DNA of 64,000 bases from PALSA-505 sp963762615 (lineage in GTDB: Bacteria; Actinomycetota; Actinomycetes; Streptosporangiales; Streptosporangiaceae), in the NCBI GenBank assembly GCA_963762615.1, contig CAVXLG010000011.1:1-64000 (forward strand), given 5' to 3'. Positions 18,037 to 25,789 of the stretch are shown piece after piece. A program made the position numbers and the translations under genes. Each line of letters starts with the position of its first letter. Positions within the stretch are counted from its first letter, which is position 1. The notes beneath the pieces were generated by a model. It ran no database searches. It saw only the letters and a program-made list of their open reading frames with translations, and was not told where the DNA came from.

Positions 18037-18082
18037 GAGTAGTTACATGTATAGAGGAGTCAGTTTCGGGTGTCAACCCGGG

Positions 18083-18874
18083 CTAGTGCGCGGGCAGGTC
18101 GTAGGCCAGCACGTAGGCGTCCGCGGCCATGATCGTGTCGCACACCTCAACGGCCCGGCCGTCGATGTCGTAGGCGGTGCGCACCAGCCGGAACACTGGC
18201 ACGCCCGGCCCCAGCTGCAGCAGCCGGGCTTCCTCGGGGGTGGGCATCCGCGCCGACACGTCTTCGGTGAACCTGTCCAGGACGTGCCCGTTCTCCTCTA
18301 GCCGGGCGTAGATGCCGCCCGGGCCGGGGTTCGGGTCGGCGATCGGCGTACCCTCCGCCAGGTCGGCCGGGATGTAGGAGACCGCGGTCTCTACCGGCCG
18401 CCCGTCCAGCAGGTAGCGGCGGGACCGCACGACCGTCTCCTCGCCCTCGGGCAGGCGCAGCCGGTCGGCTACCTCGGTAGGCGGAGGGGCCTCGGTGACC
18501 TGGATCATGTCCACTGACCCGGCGGCGCCGGTCTGCTCGGACTCGATCACGAACGCGGCCTTGCCCTCCTTGCGGTGCCGTTGCGCGAACCGGTCCGAAG
18601 CCAGGCGACGGACCGGGGGCCGGGCCCGCACGTACACGCCCCGGCCGTGCTCGGCGGTAATCAGCCCTTCGTCCTGCAGGATGCGCAGCGCGTTGCGCAC
18701 GGTCATCCGGGCCACGCCGTAGTGGGTCATCAGCTGCGCCTCGGAGGGCAGCTGATCGCCCTCGCGCAGCCGCCCCTTGCCTATCGCCGCTCGCAGGTGG
18801 TCGGCTATCTGCTTGTAGACGGCACGATCACTTGACGGGTCGATGGTCTCGGCGAGCACGCTTGTGGTGCTCAT
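18083..18874 (-). CDS. GntR/HutC-family repressor (KorSA-like)
   Basis: 263 residues from ATG 18874, seven bases after GAGGAG. N-terminal winged HTH (YKQIADHLRAAIGKGRLREG, then LMTHYGVARMTVRNALRILQ) and a C-terminal UTRA effector-binding domain. KorSA of pSAM2 belongs to this family and represses pra and itself, keeping the element quiet. Divergent from the Nudix gene, with about 60 bases between. The equivalent place in module 1 holds an unrelated XRE/TPR protein. Confidence 0.85.
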   Translation of the reverse strand: MSTTSVLAETIDPSSDRAVYKQIADHLRAAIGKGRLREGDQLPSEAQLMTHYGVARMTVRNALRILQDEGLITAEHGRGVYVRARPPVRRLASDRFAQRHRKEGKAAFVIESEQTGAAGSVDMIQVTEAPPPTEVADRLRLPEGEETVVRSRRYLLDGRPVETAVSYIPADLAEGTPIADPNPGPGGIYARLEENGHVLDRFTEDVSARMPTPEEARLLQLGPGVPVFRLVRTAYDIDGRAVEVCDTIMAADAYVLAYDLPAH

Positions 18875-18936
18875 TGCCGCACTCCTCAACTCGTGCACAT
18901 GTCTATGCCTGTTAGGCTACCGCAGAGGTGATCAGC

Positions 18937-19362
18937 ATGGACACCCCCCGGCATTCGGTCAGCGTGGCGGCCGTCATCACCGACGACCACGGCCGCGCCC
19001 TGCTCATCCAGCGCGGCGACAACGGCCGGTGGGAGCCGCCCGGCGGCGTCCTCGAACTCGGCGAGTCGATCGAGGACGGGCTGCGCCGCGAGGCCCGCGA
19101 GGAAACCGGGCTTGAGATTGAGCCGGTCGCTTTGACCGGTGCCTACAAGAACATGACCCGCGGCATCGTCGCCCTGGTCTTCCGGTGCAAGATCACCGGG
19201 GGAGAGCTGGAAGCCACCGACGAAGCTACCGGCTTCCGCTGGGTAGGCGAGCGGGACATCCGCGAGCTGGCCGCCGAGGCCTACGCCATCCGCGTCCTCG
19301 ACGCGCTCCAGCCGAACGCCGCGCCAGCAGTTCGCCACCACGACGGCACGCATCTGCTCTAG
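18937..19362 (+). CDS. Nudix hydrolase of AICE 2 (Pif-like by position)
   Basis: 141 residues. Nudix box GGVLELGE, seven residues, then REAREETGL. Compact single-domain MutT-like protein. ATG 18937 chosen because AGAGGTGA precedes it at good distance; an in-frame GTG at 18928 is possible. Divergent from the GntR repressor, so probably controlled by it. As in pSAM2, a Nudix protein beside korSA suggests transfer immunity; biochemical substrate unknown. Confidence 0.8.
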   Translation: MDTPRHSVSVAAVITDDHGRALLIQRGDNGRWEPPGGVLELGESIEDGLRREAREETGLEIEPVALTGAYKNMTRGIVALVFRCKITGGELEATDEATGFRWVGERDIRELAAEAYAIRVLDALQPNAAPAVRHHDGTHLL

Positions 19363-19425
19363 CTGCACAACTCAGACGAGGGCCAACGACGCGCCTGGCT
19401 TCGCCGACCACAGTCCTGCTGTGAT

Positions 19426-19977
19426 CCGCCAACTGATCCGCGACGCATGTCCGCCAGCTGATGTACGACGGGTCTAGAAGCCTGCCGATCACATGGCGGG
19501 CGGCAACACACGGATCTGCACGATGTCTATGCCTGGTAAAGCTCAGGCGGGTTATACGCGCCCTCAGTCGTCCCCGATGTAGCCCGTATTGGGATCGATC
19601 ATGGCGAGGAAGGCGCGGATGCTCTCCCGGTGCTCCTCCACCGACCGATTCGGTGTCCCGCTCGACCCGAATCCGTAGCCCTTGTTAGGCCCGCTCAGCC
19701 AGTCGCAGTAGGTGCCGCCTTGTCCCCACGCAGCTCGGCGAATGGCGAACCGTTCGCCATCGACGTCGAGGGTGAACAACACCGGCCCGGGCCTTCCCTC
19801 TGTTCCACGGTACACAGCGGGAACGGCGGGGGGACCGTCGCCGTCACCGCTGGGGCTCCTGTCCACAAGAGCCAGCATCCACGGCCGTCGGCTCTGAGTC
19901 CATCGCACAGCGCGCTCGGCTGGCGCACTCATGAGTGCCGCGATCCGCGCTTTGGACTGTCGCGGATCAGTTGGCGG
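19426..19977. repeat. Cassette bounded by a perfect 19-bp inverted repeat
   Basis: CCGCCAACTGATCCGCGAC at 19426-19444 returns exactly inverted at 19959-19977. A similar third copy (CCGCCAGCTGATGTACGA) lies beside the left end. The only gene between the ends is 19564-19932. CCACAGTCCTG occurs outside both ends, once on the left and twice on the right. No clear target duplication seen. Confidence 0.65.
19564..19932 (-). CDS. Hypothetical protein, 122 aa
   Basis: I do not recognise the family. The C-terminal 75 residues look like a real globular protein (LFTLDVDGERFAIRRAAW, then TYCDWLSGPNKGYGFG, then EEHRESIRAFLAMIDP). Start at ATG 19932 (MSAPAERAVRW) is a guess; a longer frame upstream passes through the hairpin repeat and is not credible. 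It lies alone between the 19-bp inverted repeats, so it may be cargo of a small mobile cassette. Confidence 0.5.
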   Translation of the reverse strand: MSAPAERAVRWTQSRRPWMLALVDRSPSGDGDGPPAVPAVYRGTEGRPGPVLFTLDVDGERFAIRRAAWGQGGTYCDWLSGPNKGYGFGSSGTPNRSVEEHRESIRAFLAMIDPNTGYIGDD

Positions 19978-20060
19978 ACGAGTGCACCACCCGACGGAGG
20001 ACACGACCACAGTCCTGCGCACCACAGTCCTGCGCACTGCCGAATTGCCCCATATATAGA

Positions 20061-20154
20061 TCAAGGCGGCGCCGCTGCGCGGCGCCGGGTCCGGCGCTCC
20101 CCGCGCCGGGCTCTGGCCTTGGAGAGGCCCGCCCGGCGCGCCCGCGCCGTCCCA
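20061..20154. repeat. Conserved multi-hairpin element, copy B
   Basis: Nearly identical to 4653-4747, with the same four stem-loops. Follows the module 2 Nudix gene after the inverted-repeat cassette. Contains CCGGGTCC, whose complement GGACCCGG is close to the 8-bp TraB recognition repeat GACCCGGA known from pSVH1; a single copy is weak evidence. Confidence 0.7.
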
Positions 20155-20203
20155 GCTGGTCAGCAACAGATGATCAAATGAAGCTCGTTCGTTACTCGCT
20201 TAG

Positions 20204-20413
20204 ATGCCGCACGAGCGGCCGTCTTCCTCGGCGTACCAGTGTCCTGGTCACGGCCACCGCGTCAAGGGCGCCTACGGCGTCGCACGCGATCGCTTCGCGA
20301 CCCCGGACCCGGCGACCGCTCCCCAGGGATTCGGCAGCTACGAGGAAGAATGGGCACGAGAAGTCACCGCAACCTCCCGAACGAACGGCAAGAGTGCCTA
20401 CGGCGGGCGATAG
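20204..20413 (+). CDS. Possible small protein after the hairpin element
   Basis: 69-residue frame with PSSSAYQCPGHGHRVKGAYG and GFGSYEEEW. A broken counterpart of GFGSYEEEW occurs after hairpin copy A (4748-5043). Conservation at the same place hints at a genuine small gene, but there is no clear ribosome binding site and no family I recognise. Confidence 0.35.
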   Translation: MPHERPSSSAYQCPGHGHRVKGAYGVARDRFATPDPATAPQGFGSYEEEWAREVTATSRTNGKSAYGGR

Positions 20414-20417
20414 TTCT

Positions 20418-21542
20418 CTACTCGGATGAGGGTGGCGGGACGGCGGGCTCGCTTGGTGCCCTCGCGGGCGGTTGACCGCCGCCGGTGCGGTGGTAGTACT
20501 TCCGGTAGATGATCTTGTAGAGGGGGATCCAGCGCGGGATCCGGTTGATGACCGGGATCCAGGGCGCGAACATCGGCAGCAGGAAACCGAACAGGATCAT
20601 GAGCAGTCCGACGTCTAGGTCGAGGTTGGCGTTGTTCGAGGGGTTCAGCGCGGGGATCTGGTACATGCCCGAGTACAGCCATAGCCAGACCTGGCCGGGG
20701 AAGTTCCATAGTTCGTTCATGACGCCCCACTGGTCGCCGCCGACGCCCTGGGCTTCGGCGATGTTGCCCCACAGGCTGCCGTCGCTGAAGAACATGGTCC
20801 CGATGGTGGTGTTCGTGCTGAGCTGCTGCTGGCTGCCCTGGAAGTAGCCGTCGAGGCTGCCGTTGCGCGCGATGAGCAGTTCGGCCTCGATGATCACCGG
20901 CACCGGCCCGTAGTTGCCCGGCGGCACCGTGACCGACGTGGGGGTGAACTTCGCGGTCGGCCTGGCCAGGGCTTTGGCGTAGTTGTTGAGCCAGGTGGCC
21001 TGCTGGGCCGAGGCGACCTGGGGCGCGGGCGCACCGGGTGACAGGTCGCCGCCCGCGGCCTTGTACCGGCTGACCGCCGCCGCGGCGATGGGGTTGTAGG
21101 GGGCGATGAGCTGGGAGACCGGGGCCAGGACGAAGTCGTTGGCGGTGTTGATCGGCAGGGTCAGGCCGAAGATCGCCTTGGCGATCTCGGCCGGCTTGAT
21201 CCCGATGATTTCCTGTGATGCCCCGGTGGTGGTGTTGAACGGCGGGCCGTACCCGGCGGTGGTGGTCCCGCCAGCCAGCTCCTGCACCGCCGTCTGGGCC
21301 AGGTCGGACGGGTCGTTCGCATCCCAGTACCTGGCGCTGAAGGCCTGCCCGGCCGGGGAATGGGGCCCTTTCGGGTAGGTGAGGCCGCCGTCCGGGGAGC
21401 CCCACAAAACCGCGGCGATGATGCACAGCACGGCGACGATGATGACCGCGACCGTTCCCTCGGTGATGAGGTCGTACTGGCGTTCGGGACCCTGCCAGGT
21501 GCGCAGCGGGTGCCGCCTGGCGCGCGTCTTGGTATCCGGCAT
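20418..21542 (-). CDS. Membrane partner protein of a cytochrome b module
   Basis: 374 residues. One N-terminal membrane segment (GTVAVIIVAVLCIIAAVLWG), a large central domain of about 250 residues probably outside the membrane, then a C-terminal hydrophobic stretch (DLDVGLLMILFGFLLPMF) and a basic tail. Placed 10 bases after the cytochrome b stop, in one operon. The central domain carries no CxxCH haem motif or Rieske cluster motif. It may replace subunit IV of b6f-like complexes. Role inferred only from context. Confidence 0.65.
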   Translation of the reverse strand: MPDTKTRARRHPLRTWQGPERQYDLITEGTVAVIIVAVLCIIAAVLWGSPDGGLTYPKGPHSPAGQAFSARYWDANDPSDLAQTAVQELAGGTTTAGYGPPFNTTTGASQEIIGIKPAEIAKAIFGLTLPINTANDFVLAPVSQLIAPYNPIAAAAVSRYKAAGGDLSPGAPAPQVASAQQATWLNNYAKALARPTAKFTPTSVTVPPGNYGPVPVIIEAELLIARNGSLDGYFQGSQQQLSTNTTIGTMFFSDGSLWGNIAEAQGVGGDQWGVMNELWNFPGQVWLWLYSGMYQIPALNPSNNANLDLDVGLLMILFGFLLPMFAPWIPVINRIPRWIPLYKIIYRKYYHRTGGGQPPARAPSEPAVPPPSSE

Positions 21543-21552
21543 CTGCGCCTCC

Positions 21553-22272
21553 TCAGCTCGCCCCTGCCGGGTGGCCCGGCTCGCCGTCGGGGATCTCCAG
21601 CTCCTCGGCCCCGGGCGGCGGGGCGACGCCGCGGCGCCGGATCAGGCCGATGTGCACGGACACGACGAACAGCAGCACGCCCACCGTGATGACGACATGC
21701 ATGGTGAACGCCTGGCCCGCGTTCATCATGTTCCAGATCGCGCCGATGCCGAGCGCGTTGAATGCGTCCTTGGCCTGCTGGCCGACCCACTGGCCGTCCC
21801 AGTTGGTCATCATCAGAAAGCCGGTGAAGGCGGTCAGTATGGTCACGATGAACGCCAGCACGCCGGTGATCCAGGTCCAGCCGCGCCCGCGGCGCCAGCC
21901 CATGGTGAAAAAGTTCGTGATGAAATGCACGGCCATGAACAAGAACATGGCCTGCACGCTCCAGAAATGGATGCTGTTCATGAACGCGCCGAAGGAGTTC
22001 GTGTGCCAGAACGACACCCCGCCGAGCGCGATGATCGCGCCGCTGATGATCGCGACGATGAGCGCCGCGAGCGTCAGCACGCCCATCGTGTACAGCACCG
22101 AGGAGACGTACGCTGGCTCACGGTCGGGCAGCAGCTTGCGCAACGGGTAATTGCGCACCAGGTAGCCCCGCAGCCACGGACTGGGCCGCGTCCACGAGAA
22201 CCGCTCGTCCCCGGTGGCGGCGGTGACCGGATCCGGCTCTTGCGGCACCGCCGCCGCATCCTGGGCGCTCAC
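21553..22272 (-). CDS. Cytochrome b6-type diheme membrane subunit
   Basis: 239 residues with four membrane helices. Haem-binding His pairs are visible: HFWSVQAMFLFMAVHF (H-X13-H, second helix) and HVVITVGVLLFVVSVH (H-X14-H, fourth helix). The X14 spacing is the b6 type. Only the N-terminal four-helix domain is present, as in split b6f complexes. Starts four bases before the stop of the small membrane gene upstream. Should transfer electrons between quinol and a partner; no Rieske or c-type cytochrome gene is next to it. Confidence 0.8.
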   Translation of the reverse strand: MSAQDAAAVPQEPDPVTAATGDERFSWTRPSPWLRGYLVRNYPLRKLLPDREPAYVSSVLYTMGVLTLAALIVAIISGAIIALGGVSFWHTNSFGAFMNSIHFWSVQAMFLFMAVHFITNFFTMGWRRGRGWTWITGVLAFIVTILTAFTGFLMMTNWDGQWVGQQAKDAFNALGIGAIWNMMNAGQAFTMHVVITVGVLLFVVSVHIGLIRRRGVAPPPGAEELEIPDGEPGHPAGAS

Positions 22273-22519
22273 CGGACGCCTCGCGCTGCCCGGGCACAGG
22301 AGCAGACGGCCCGGCCGCTCATCGCCGGCGCTCCGGCGTCTTGGCTGTCTCGCTCTTCCCGCCGGGCAGGTTGATGAACATCCCGACGACGAAGATCAGG
22401 ACCACCAGGATCATCTCGATGACATTGGCGTACTTGAGGGTGAACCAGCTGAAGGTGAAGGCCTTGAAACCACCGTCCCCGACCAGGTCGAACACGGGGC
22501 CGAAAAGTTGAACGATCAT
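22269..22519 (-). CDS. Small single-span membrane protein of the cytochrome b operon
   Basis: ATG at 22519 gives MIVQLFGPVFDLVGDGGFKA with one strong membrane segment (VIEMILVVLIFVVGMFINLP) near the middle and a charged tail (ETAKTPERRR). The tail frame stops at about 22319; the region to 22269 leads into the cytochrome b start. Probably a small structural subunit, comparable in size to Pet subunits of b6f complexes, but without recognisable similarity. First gene of the three-gene operon. Confidence 0.6.
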
Positions 22520-22752
22520 GCTCTGCCTGCTTCTGATCGCCGGATCCGGTAACCGCTACACGAGGCGCAAGCCGCCGATCACCACCCGTCGCGGGCGGCA
22601 TTATTGGTTTGTAACTCTGAATCCGATGGGCCTGCCGGTGACGCCACCGGAGCCCCTACTGAGCGTTAGCGTGATCTTCTGGCGAGAATTGTGCCAGGCC
22701 GCTCGCGCAGACGCCAGGCAGTTACGACGATGAACTGGCCAGGGAGGCGGAG
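22520..22752. other. Divergent promoter region, no gene
   Basis: Between the cytochrome b operon (minus) and the small plus-strand gene at 22753. No clear repeat or hairpin. Confidence 0.4.
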
Positions 22753-22923
22753 ATGAGCGAGCAGCAGAAACAAGACGCGCTGGCTCAGGTTGCTGACCTG
22801 CTCGGTGAACGCAGCCCGGCGGCGCAGCAGGTACTTAGCCAGCTCTGGGACCAAGCGTTCGAGCAGGGACGGCTTGCGACGCTCGATGAGCTGCAAGACC
22901 GGTTCCGTGTCTGCATGAAGTAG
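22753..22923 (+). CDS. Small helical protein, 56 aa
   Basis: Starts ATG after GGGAGGCGGAG. Reads MSEQQKQDALAQVADLLGER and ends ELQDRFRVCMK. Almost all helix, acidic, no membrane segment. Codon use fits the host and the ribosome site is good, so it is likely expressed. No family recognised. Another open frame begins in the overlap with its stop (next entry). Confidence 0.55.
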   Translation: MSEQQKQDALAQVADLLGERSPAAQQVLSQLWDQAFEQGRLATLDELQDRFRVCMK

Positions 22924-23204
22924 AGTGCCCGCACCAGTCCGTTTCGCAACCGCTGGGACGACCCGAGCGGGTCCTGCTCAACATTGGCCGCCGTTCCCGC
23001 CTTCTGGCCTGGCTGGTCCGCCTCGCCCACGTGGCCGACGTGCCCGATCCCGAGATGAGCTGGCGGATGGTGCAAGAGCCCACCTTTGACAACCAGCTGG
23101 CTACCCCCGCTCGACGGTTCCGCGCCGGATGGTGGTGGGGCACCAGCCAACAAGACGCTGGCGAGTTCTTCAGAGCCGAGATCACACAGGCGATCTTCAG
23201 ATAG
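22923..23204 (+). pseudogene. Coding-like frame without a start
   Basis: From the end of the small gene a different frame runs ECPHQSVSQPLGRPERVLL, then NIGRRSRLLAWLVRLAHVAD, then MSWRMVQEPTFDN and GEFFRAEITQAIFR to a stop. Third-position GC suggests coding, but no ATG or GTG begins it before residue about 48. Could be the remainder of a gene joined to the 56-residue frame by a shift, or a truncated gene. Function unknown. Confidence 0.4.
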
Positions 23205-23423
23205 TGCCGCCAACGCGGTATGCAAGGGCAAACTAGGCGGGGGTCATTCTTGGACGCTCCGCGACGGTCGCCCGCCCACGGATCACAGGGTGGTGCCCGC
23301 CACGTGCCCGAGCAGGCGGTCAGGGACTGTCACGGTCACTCGCTGACAGACCGACAGGCCTGCTACCTGCGTCGAATGGCGCCTGATCGGCCGCAGCCTA
23401 GCCTGGCTGCCTGCGGTGCCGGG

Positions 23424-24080
23424 TCACGGCGCCAGGCTGAACGGCGGGTACCGATCGGTGACCAGGGTGAACGCGTAGGCGACGACGCGGTTGTGCCAGC
23501 GGAATACGCCTTCGACGAAGCTGAATATGCCACGCGGATAACGACCGGTGAACAAGATGGCGAACCAGGTCACGATCACTGCGAAGAACGCCGCGATGTC
23601 CAGGAAGAACAGCACGATGTAGTGCGGGATGGCCAGCAGCCATTTGACCAGCGGCAGCCACCGGTTGAGGTCGGCGGCCGCGTCCGGGTAGGCGTAGTCC
23701 AGCTCGACCCACTGATGGTCGTCAGTAGACGGGTAGCTGTCATTCATCAGGGCCAGGTAGGTTCCGACCCGGTTGCCGAACCGCTGCAGCTCGAGATTCC
23801 AGTCGAACCACCACCGGGGGTACTTCCGCCTGAACAAGATCATCAGCAGCGGGCCGAAGAACAGCAGTCCGCCCGCGGCCGCGCTCCCGTAGGTCATGGT
23901 GGAGTGGCTTCCCGTCGACTGCCAGGTTCCGCCAGAAACGGCGCCGAGCACGATCAAGATCGGGATGATCACGAAGATACGGAAGAATGACGTCAGCCGG
24001 TTAAGCGGCCTGTCCGGGTACTCGACGGCGAACTGAACCGGATACTGAGCTGGATACGGACCCTGATCCGTGGTCATCAT
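23424..24080 (-). CDS. DUF4389 membrane protein
   Basis: 218 residues from ATG 24080, just after AAGGAGGAC. Pfam DUF4389 features: YPVQFAVEYPDRPLNRLTSFFRI near the start, a membrane helix (FVIIPILIVLGAVSGG), RRKYPRWWFDWNLELQRF, and a second helical pair LLAIPHYIVLFFLDIAAFFAV followed by FTGRYPRGIFSFVEGVFRW. Found widely in actinobacteria; function unknown. Intact and alone. Confidence 0.8.
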   Translation of the reverse strand: MMTTDQGPYPAQYPVQFAVEYPDRPLNRLTSFFRIFVIIPILIVLGAVSGGTWQSTGSHSTMTYGSAAAGGLLFFGPLLMILFRRKYPRWWFDWNLELQRFGNRVGTYLALMNDSYPSTDDHQWVELDYAYPDAAADLNRWLPLVKWLLAIPHYIVLFFLDIAAFFAVIVTWFAILFTGRYPRGIFSFVEGVFRWHNRVVAYAFTLVTDRYPPFSLAP

Positions 24081-24137
24081 GTCCTCCTTGTGGCCAGTTC
24101 CGCATGCATACCCGTTGTCGGGCAGCCTCAATGATCA

Positions 24138-24182
24138 GCCCATAACCTAGAGGTCGCCGGTTCAAACCCCGCCCCGGTACCA
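24138..24182 (+). repeat. tRNA-Met(CAU)-like 3'-half relic
   Basis: Reads GCCCATAACCTAGAGGTCGC, then CGGTTCAAACCCCG and CCCGGTACCA: anticodon loop with CAT, variable loop, T-arm and acceptor end with CCA. The 5' half is missing. Interpreted as an attachment-site remnant; no integrase is next to it. Anticodon identity is from the loop sequence only. Confidence 0.6.
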
Positions 24183-24199
24183 GGGAAGAAGCACGTCAG

Positions 24200-24226
24200 A
24201 GGCCCGGAAGATATCGCGCCGGGCCT
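24200..24226. terminator. Hairpin terminator after the tRNA-Met relic
   Basis: AGGCCCGG / CCGGGCCT, 8-bp stem with an 11-base loop, followed by TTTGT. It fits a terminator that once ended the tRNA transcript, and it sits 18 bases after the CCA. Confidence 0.55.
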
Positions 24227-24428
24227 TTGTCATTACCGCCAGCAGCCGGTTTGTAACCGTGCCGCTGGTCATGCCGCTGTCCCCTCGTCACCGGAACGGG
24301 TCTGCTCCGTGACGGCGACGGATGCGAGCCACCGCCGACGATCCAAGCCTTGACAAGCTCCGTCGCGCGTGCCTGGATCGATCCGTACGGGCCATCTCGC
24401 GCGCCCGGCGGTACTTGGGGGGGATTCG

Positions 24429-25188
24429 ATGATGCTGGCACGATTTCGCATGCCCGCGCTTGCGGTCACGATCGGGGCCACTGCAGTGGTGGCACCTCTG
24501 CTGGGTCTCGCCGCACCAGCGCAGGCGGCGGCAGGGGGGAACGGAGGCAGCGGGCCGCGCGCCGGCCAGGTCGCCATCTGCGATCAACTCAACGGTGTTC
24601 GCGGGCTATCAGGCCACGGTGGCCGCGGGATCCGCGACCTCGTCGGGGGCGCAGTACAAGCTGCCCGCGCTCTCCTGCACATCCGCGTATCGCGGCATCA
24701 CGCCCGTCGCGGGAGTGGGGGTAAACGGCAACACGACCTACTCATCGGCGTTCGTGTTCACCGGATGCCATAACGGCAAGGCGGTGTACTTCCCCGCGCT
24801 GGTCATCAACGGGAGCGAGACCAACTACACCACCACGACCGTCCACGCGGGCAACGTCATCAAGGTCTCCACGAAGGTGACGACCAAGGGCACCACGGTC
24901 TCGGTCACCGACGCGACCACAGGCGTCACGAAGAAACTCACCGGATCGGGCGCGAGTCCCAGCGTTGCCTACGTAGGCGACAGCGACTGGGTCGTCAACG
25001 GAACCATCCTCGGCGTGCCCAGCTTCGGAACCCTCAGCTTTACCAGCTGGTCCGTCGACGGGAAGGCCCTCGCCCGCGCGCACCCGGCCAGGTACCAGCG
25101 CGTGAACAGCAGCAACGTCGTCCAGATCACCACCGGGGTGCTGTCCTCGACGGGCACCGCGTTCCTCACGCACTACAAGCACTCGTAA
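24429..25188 (+). pseudogene. Secreted beta-sandwich protein, possibly G1 (eqolisin)-like, frameshifted
   Basis: ATG 24429 begins a clear signal peptide (MMLARFRMPALAVTIGATAV, ending APAQAAA). After about 15 more residues the sense switches frame between 24535 and 24600. The new frame runs INSTVFAGYQATVAAGSATS through FVFTGCHNGKAVYFPALVIN and GDSDWVVNGTILGVPSFGTL to 25188. The body resembles the jelly-roll of actinobacterial G1-type glutamic peptidases, but I cannot place the catalytic Gln and Glu, so an enzyme role is not claimed. Joined length about 250 residues. Confidence 0.55.
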
Positions 25189-25544
25189 CCGCTCGGCGGC
25201 AGACGCTCCGGCCCGGGCGGCTGAATCAACGCCGCCGCCCGGGCCGCGGGACATACGTAGGATAGGTCAGGCGCGGCTGCTGGCGGCCTCCAGGAGCTGC
25301 CCAGGTCAGGGCACACGGCCAGACGGCAGCGGCACCCATCTGTAAAACCGCTCCGTCCGGTGGGGTGGCCACGCCCGCTCCGGGATGATCAGCAGGACAG
25401 GCGTGCGCCGGATCGCGCGGGCAACGCCGACGAAGATCACCGTGCCATTAACGTGCCATTACCCCCGGTGCTCGGCGGTACGCAGCGGTCACCTGCGGAC
25501 ACTCGAAACGGCAGGTCAGAGGCTGTCAAGCCATGTTTCGCTCA
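25189..25544. other. Gene-less stretch with a dispersed repeat
   Basis: Bases about 25438-25525 repeat 6908-6990 (GTGCCATTAACGTGCCATT and a CGGTCA-rich part). No gene. Confidence 0.45.
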
Positions 25545-25571
25545 GATTCCCAAGCTGATAGTGCGGGTTCG
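25545..25571 (+). repeat. tRNA-Gly(CCC) relic, copy 1
   Basis: TTCCCAAGCTGATAGTGCGG plus GTTCG corresponds to the anticodon loop (CCC), 3' anticodon stem, variable loop and start of the T-arm of actinobacterial tRNA-Gly(CCC). Sequence beyond TTCG is unrelated. A 24-base identical piece occurs at 58205-58228. The tRNA assignment is from memory of the consensus. Confidence 0.5.
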
Positions 25572-25789
25572 GCGGGGGGTTATCGTCAGGGTTAAACCGG
25601 GGGTTTCCCCGATGGCCGCAGGCTGGCTCGTGCCGCCAGACTGGACTCATGCAGCTGGGACAACACGATGAAGCGGCCCGCCAACGCGCGGGCGCTCATC
25701 CCCGCTCGCCCGCTAGGGCTGGCCGTGAACCAGCCAGGCTATCCGTCTCGGATAGCGGAAGAAATCTTGCAGAGAAAGCCGATACAGCC

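Noticed and set aside
20398..21426. 342-codon minus-strand frame overlapping the cytochrome b partner gene
   Set aside because: Shadow in another frame; the membrane-segment pattern exists only in the 20418-21542 frame.
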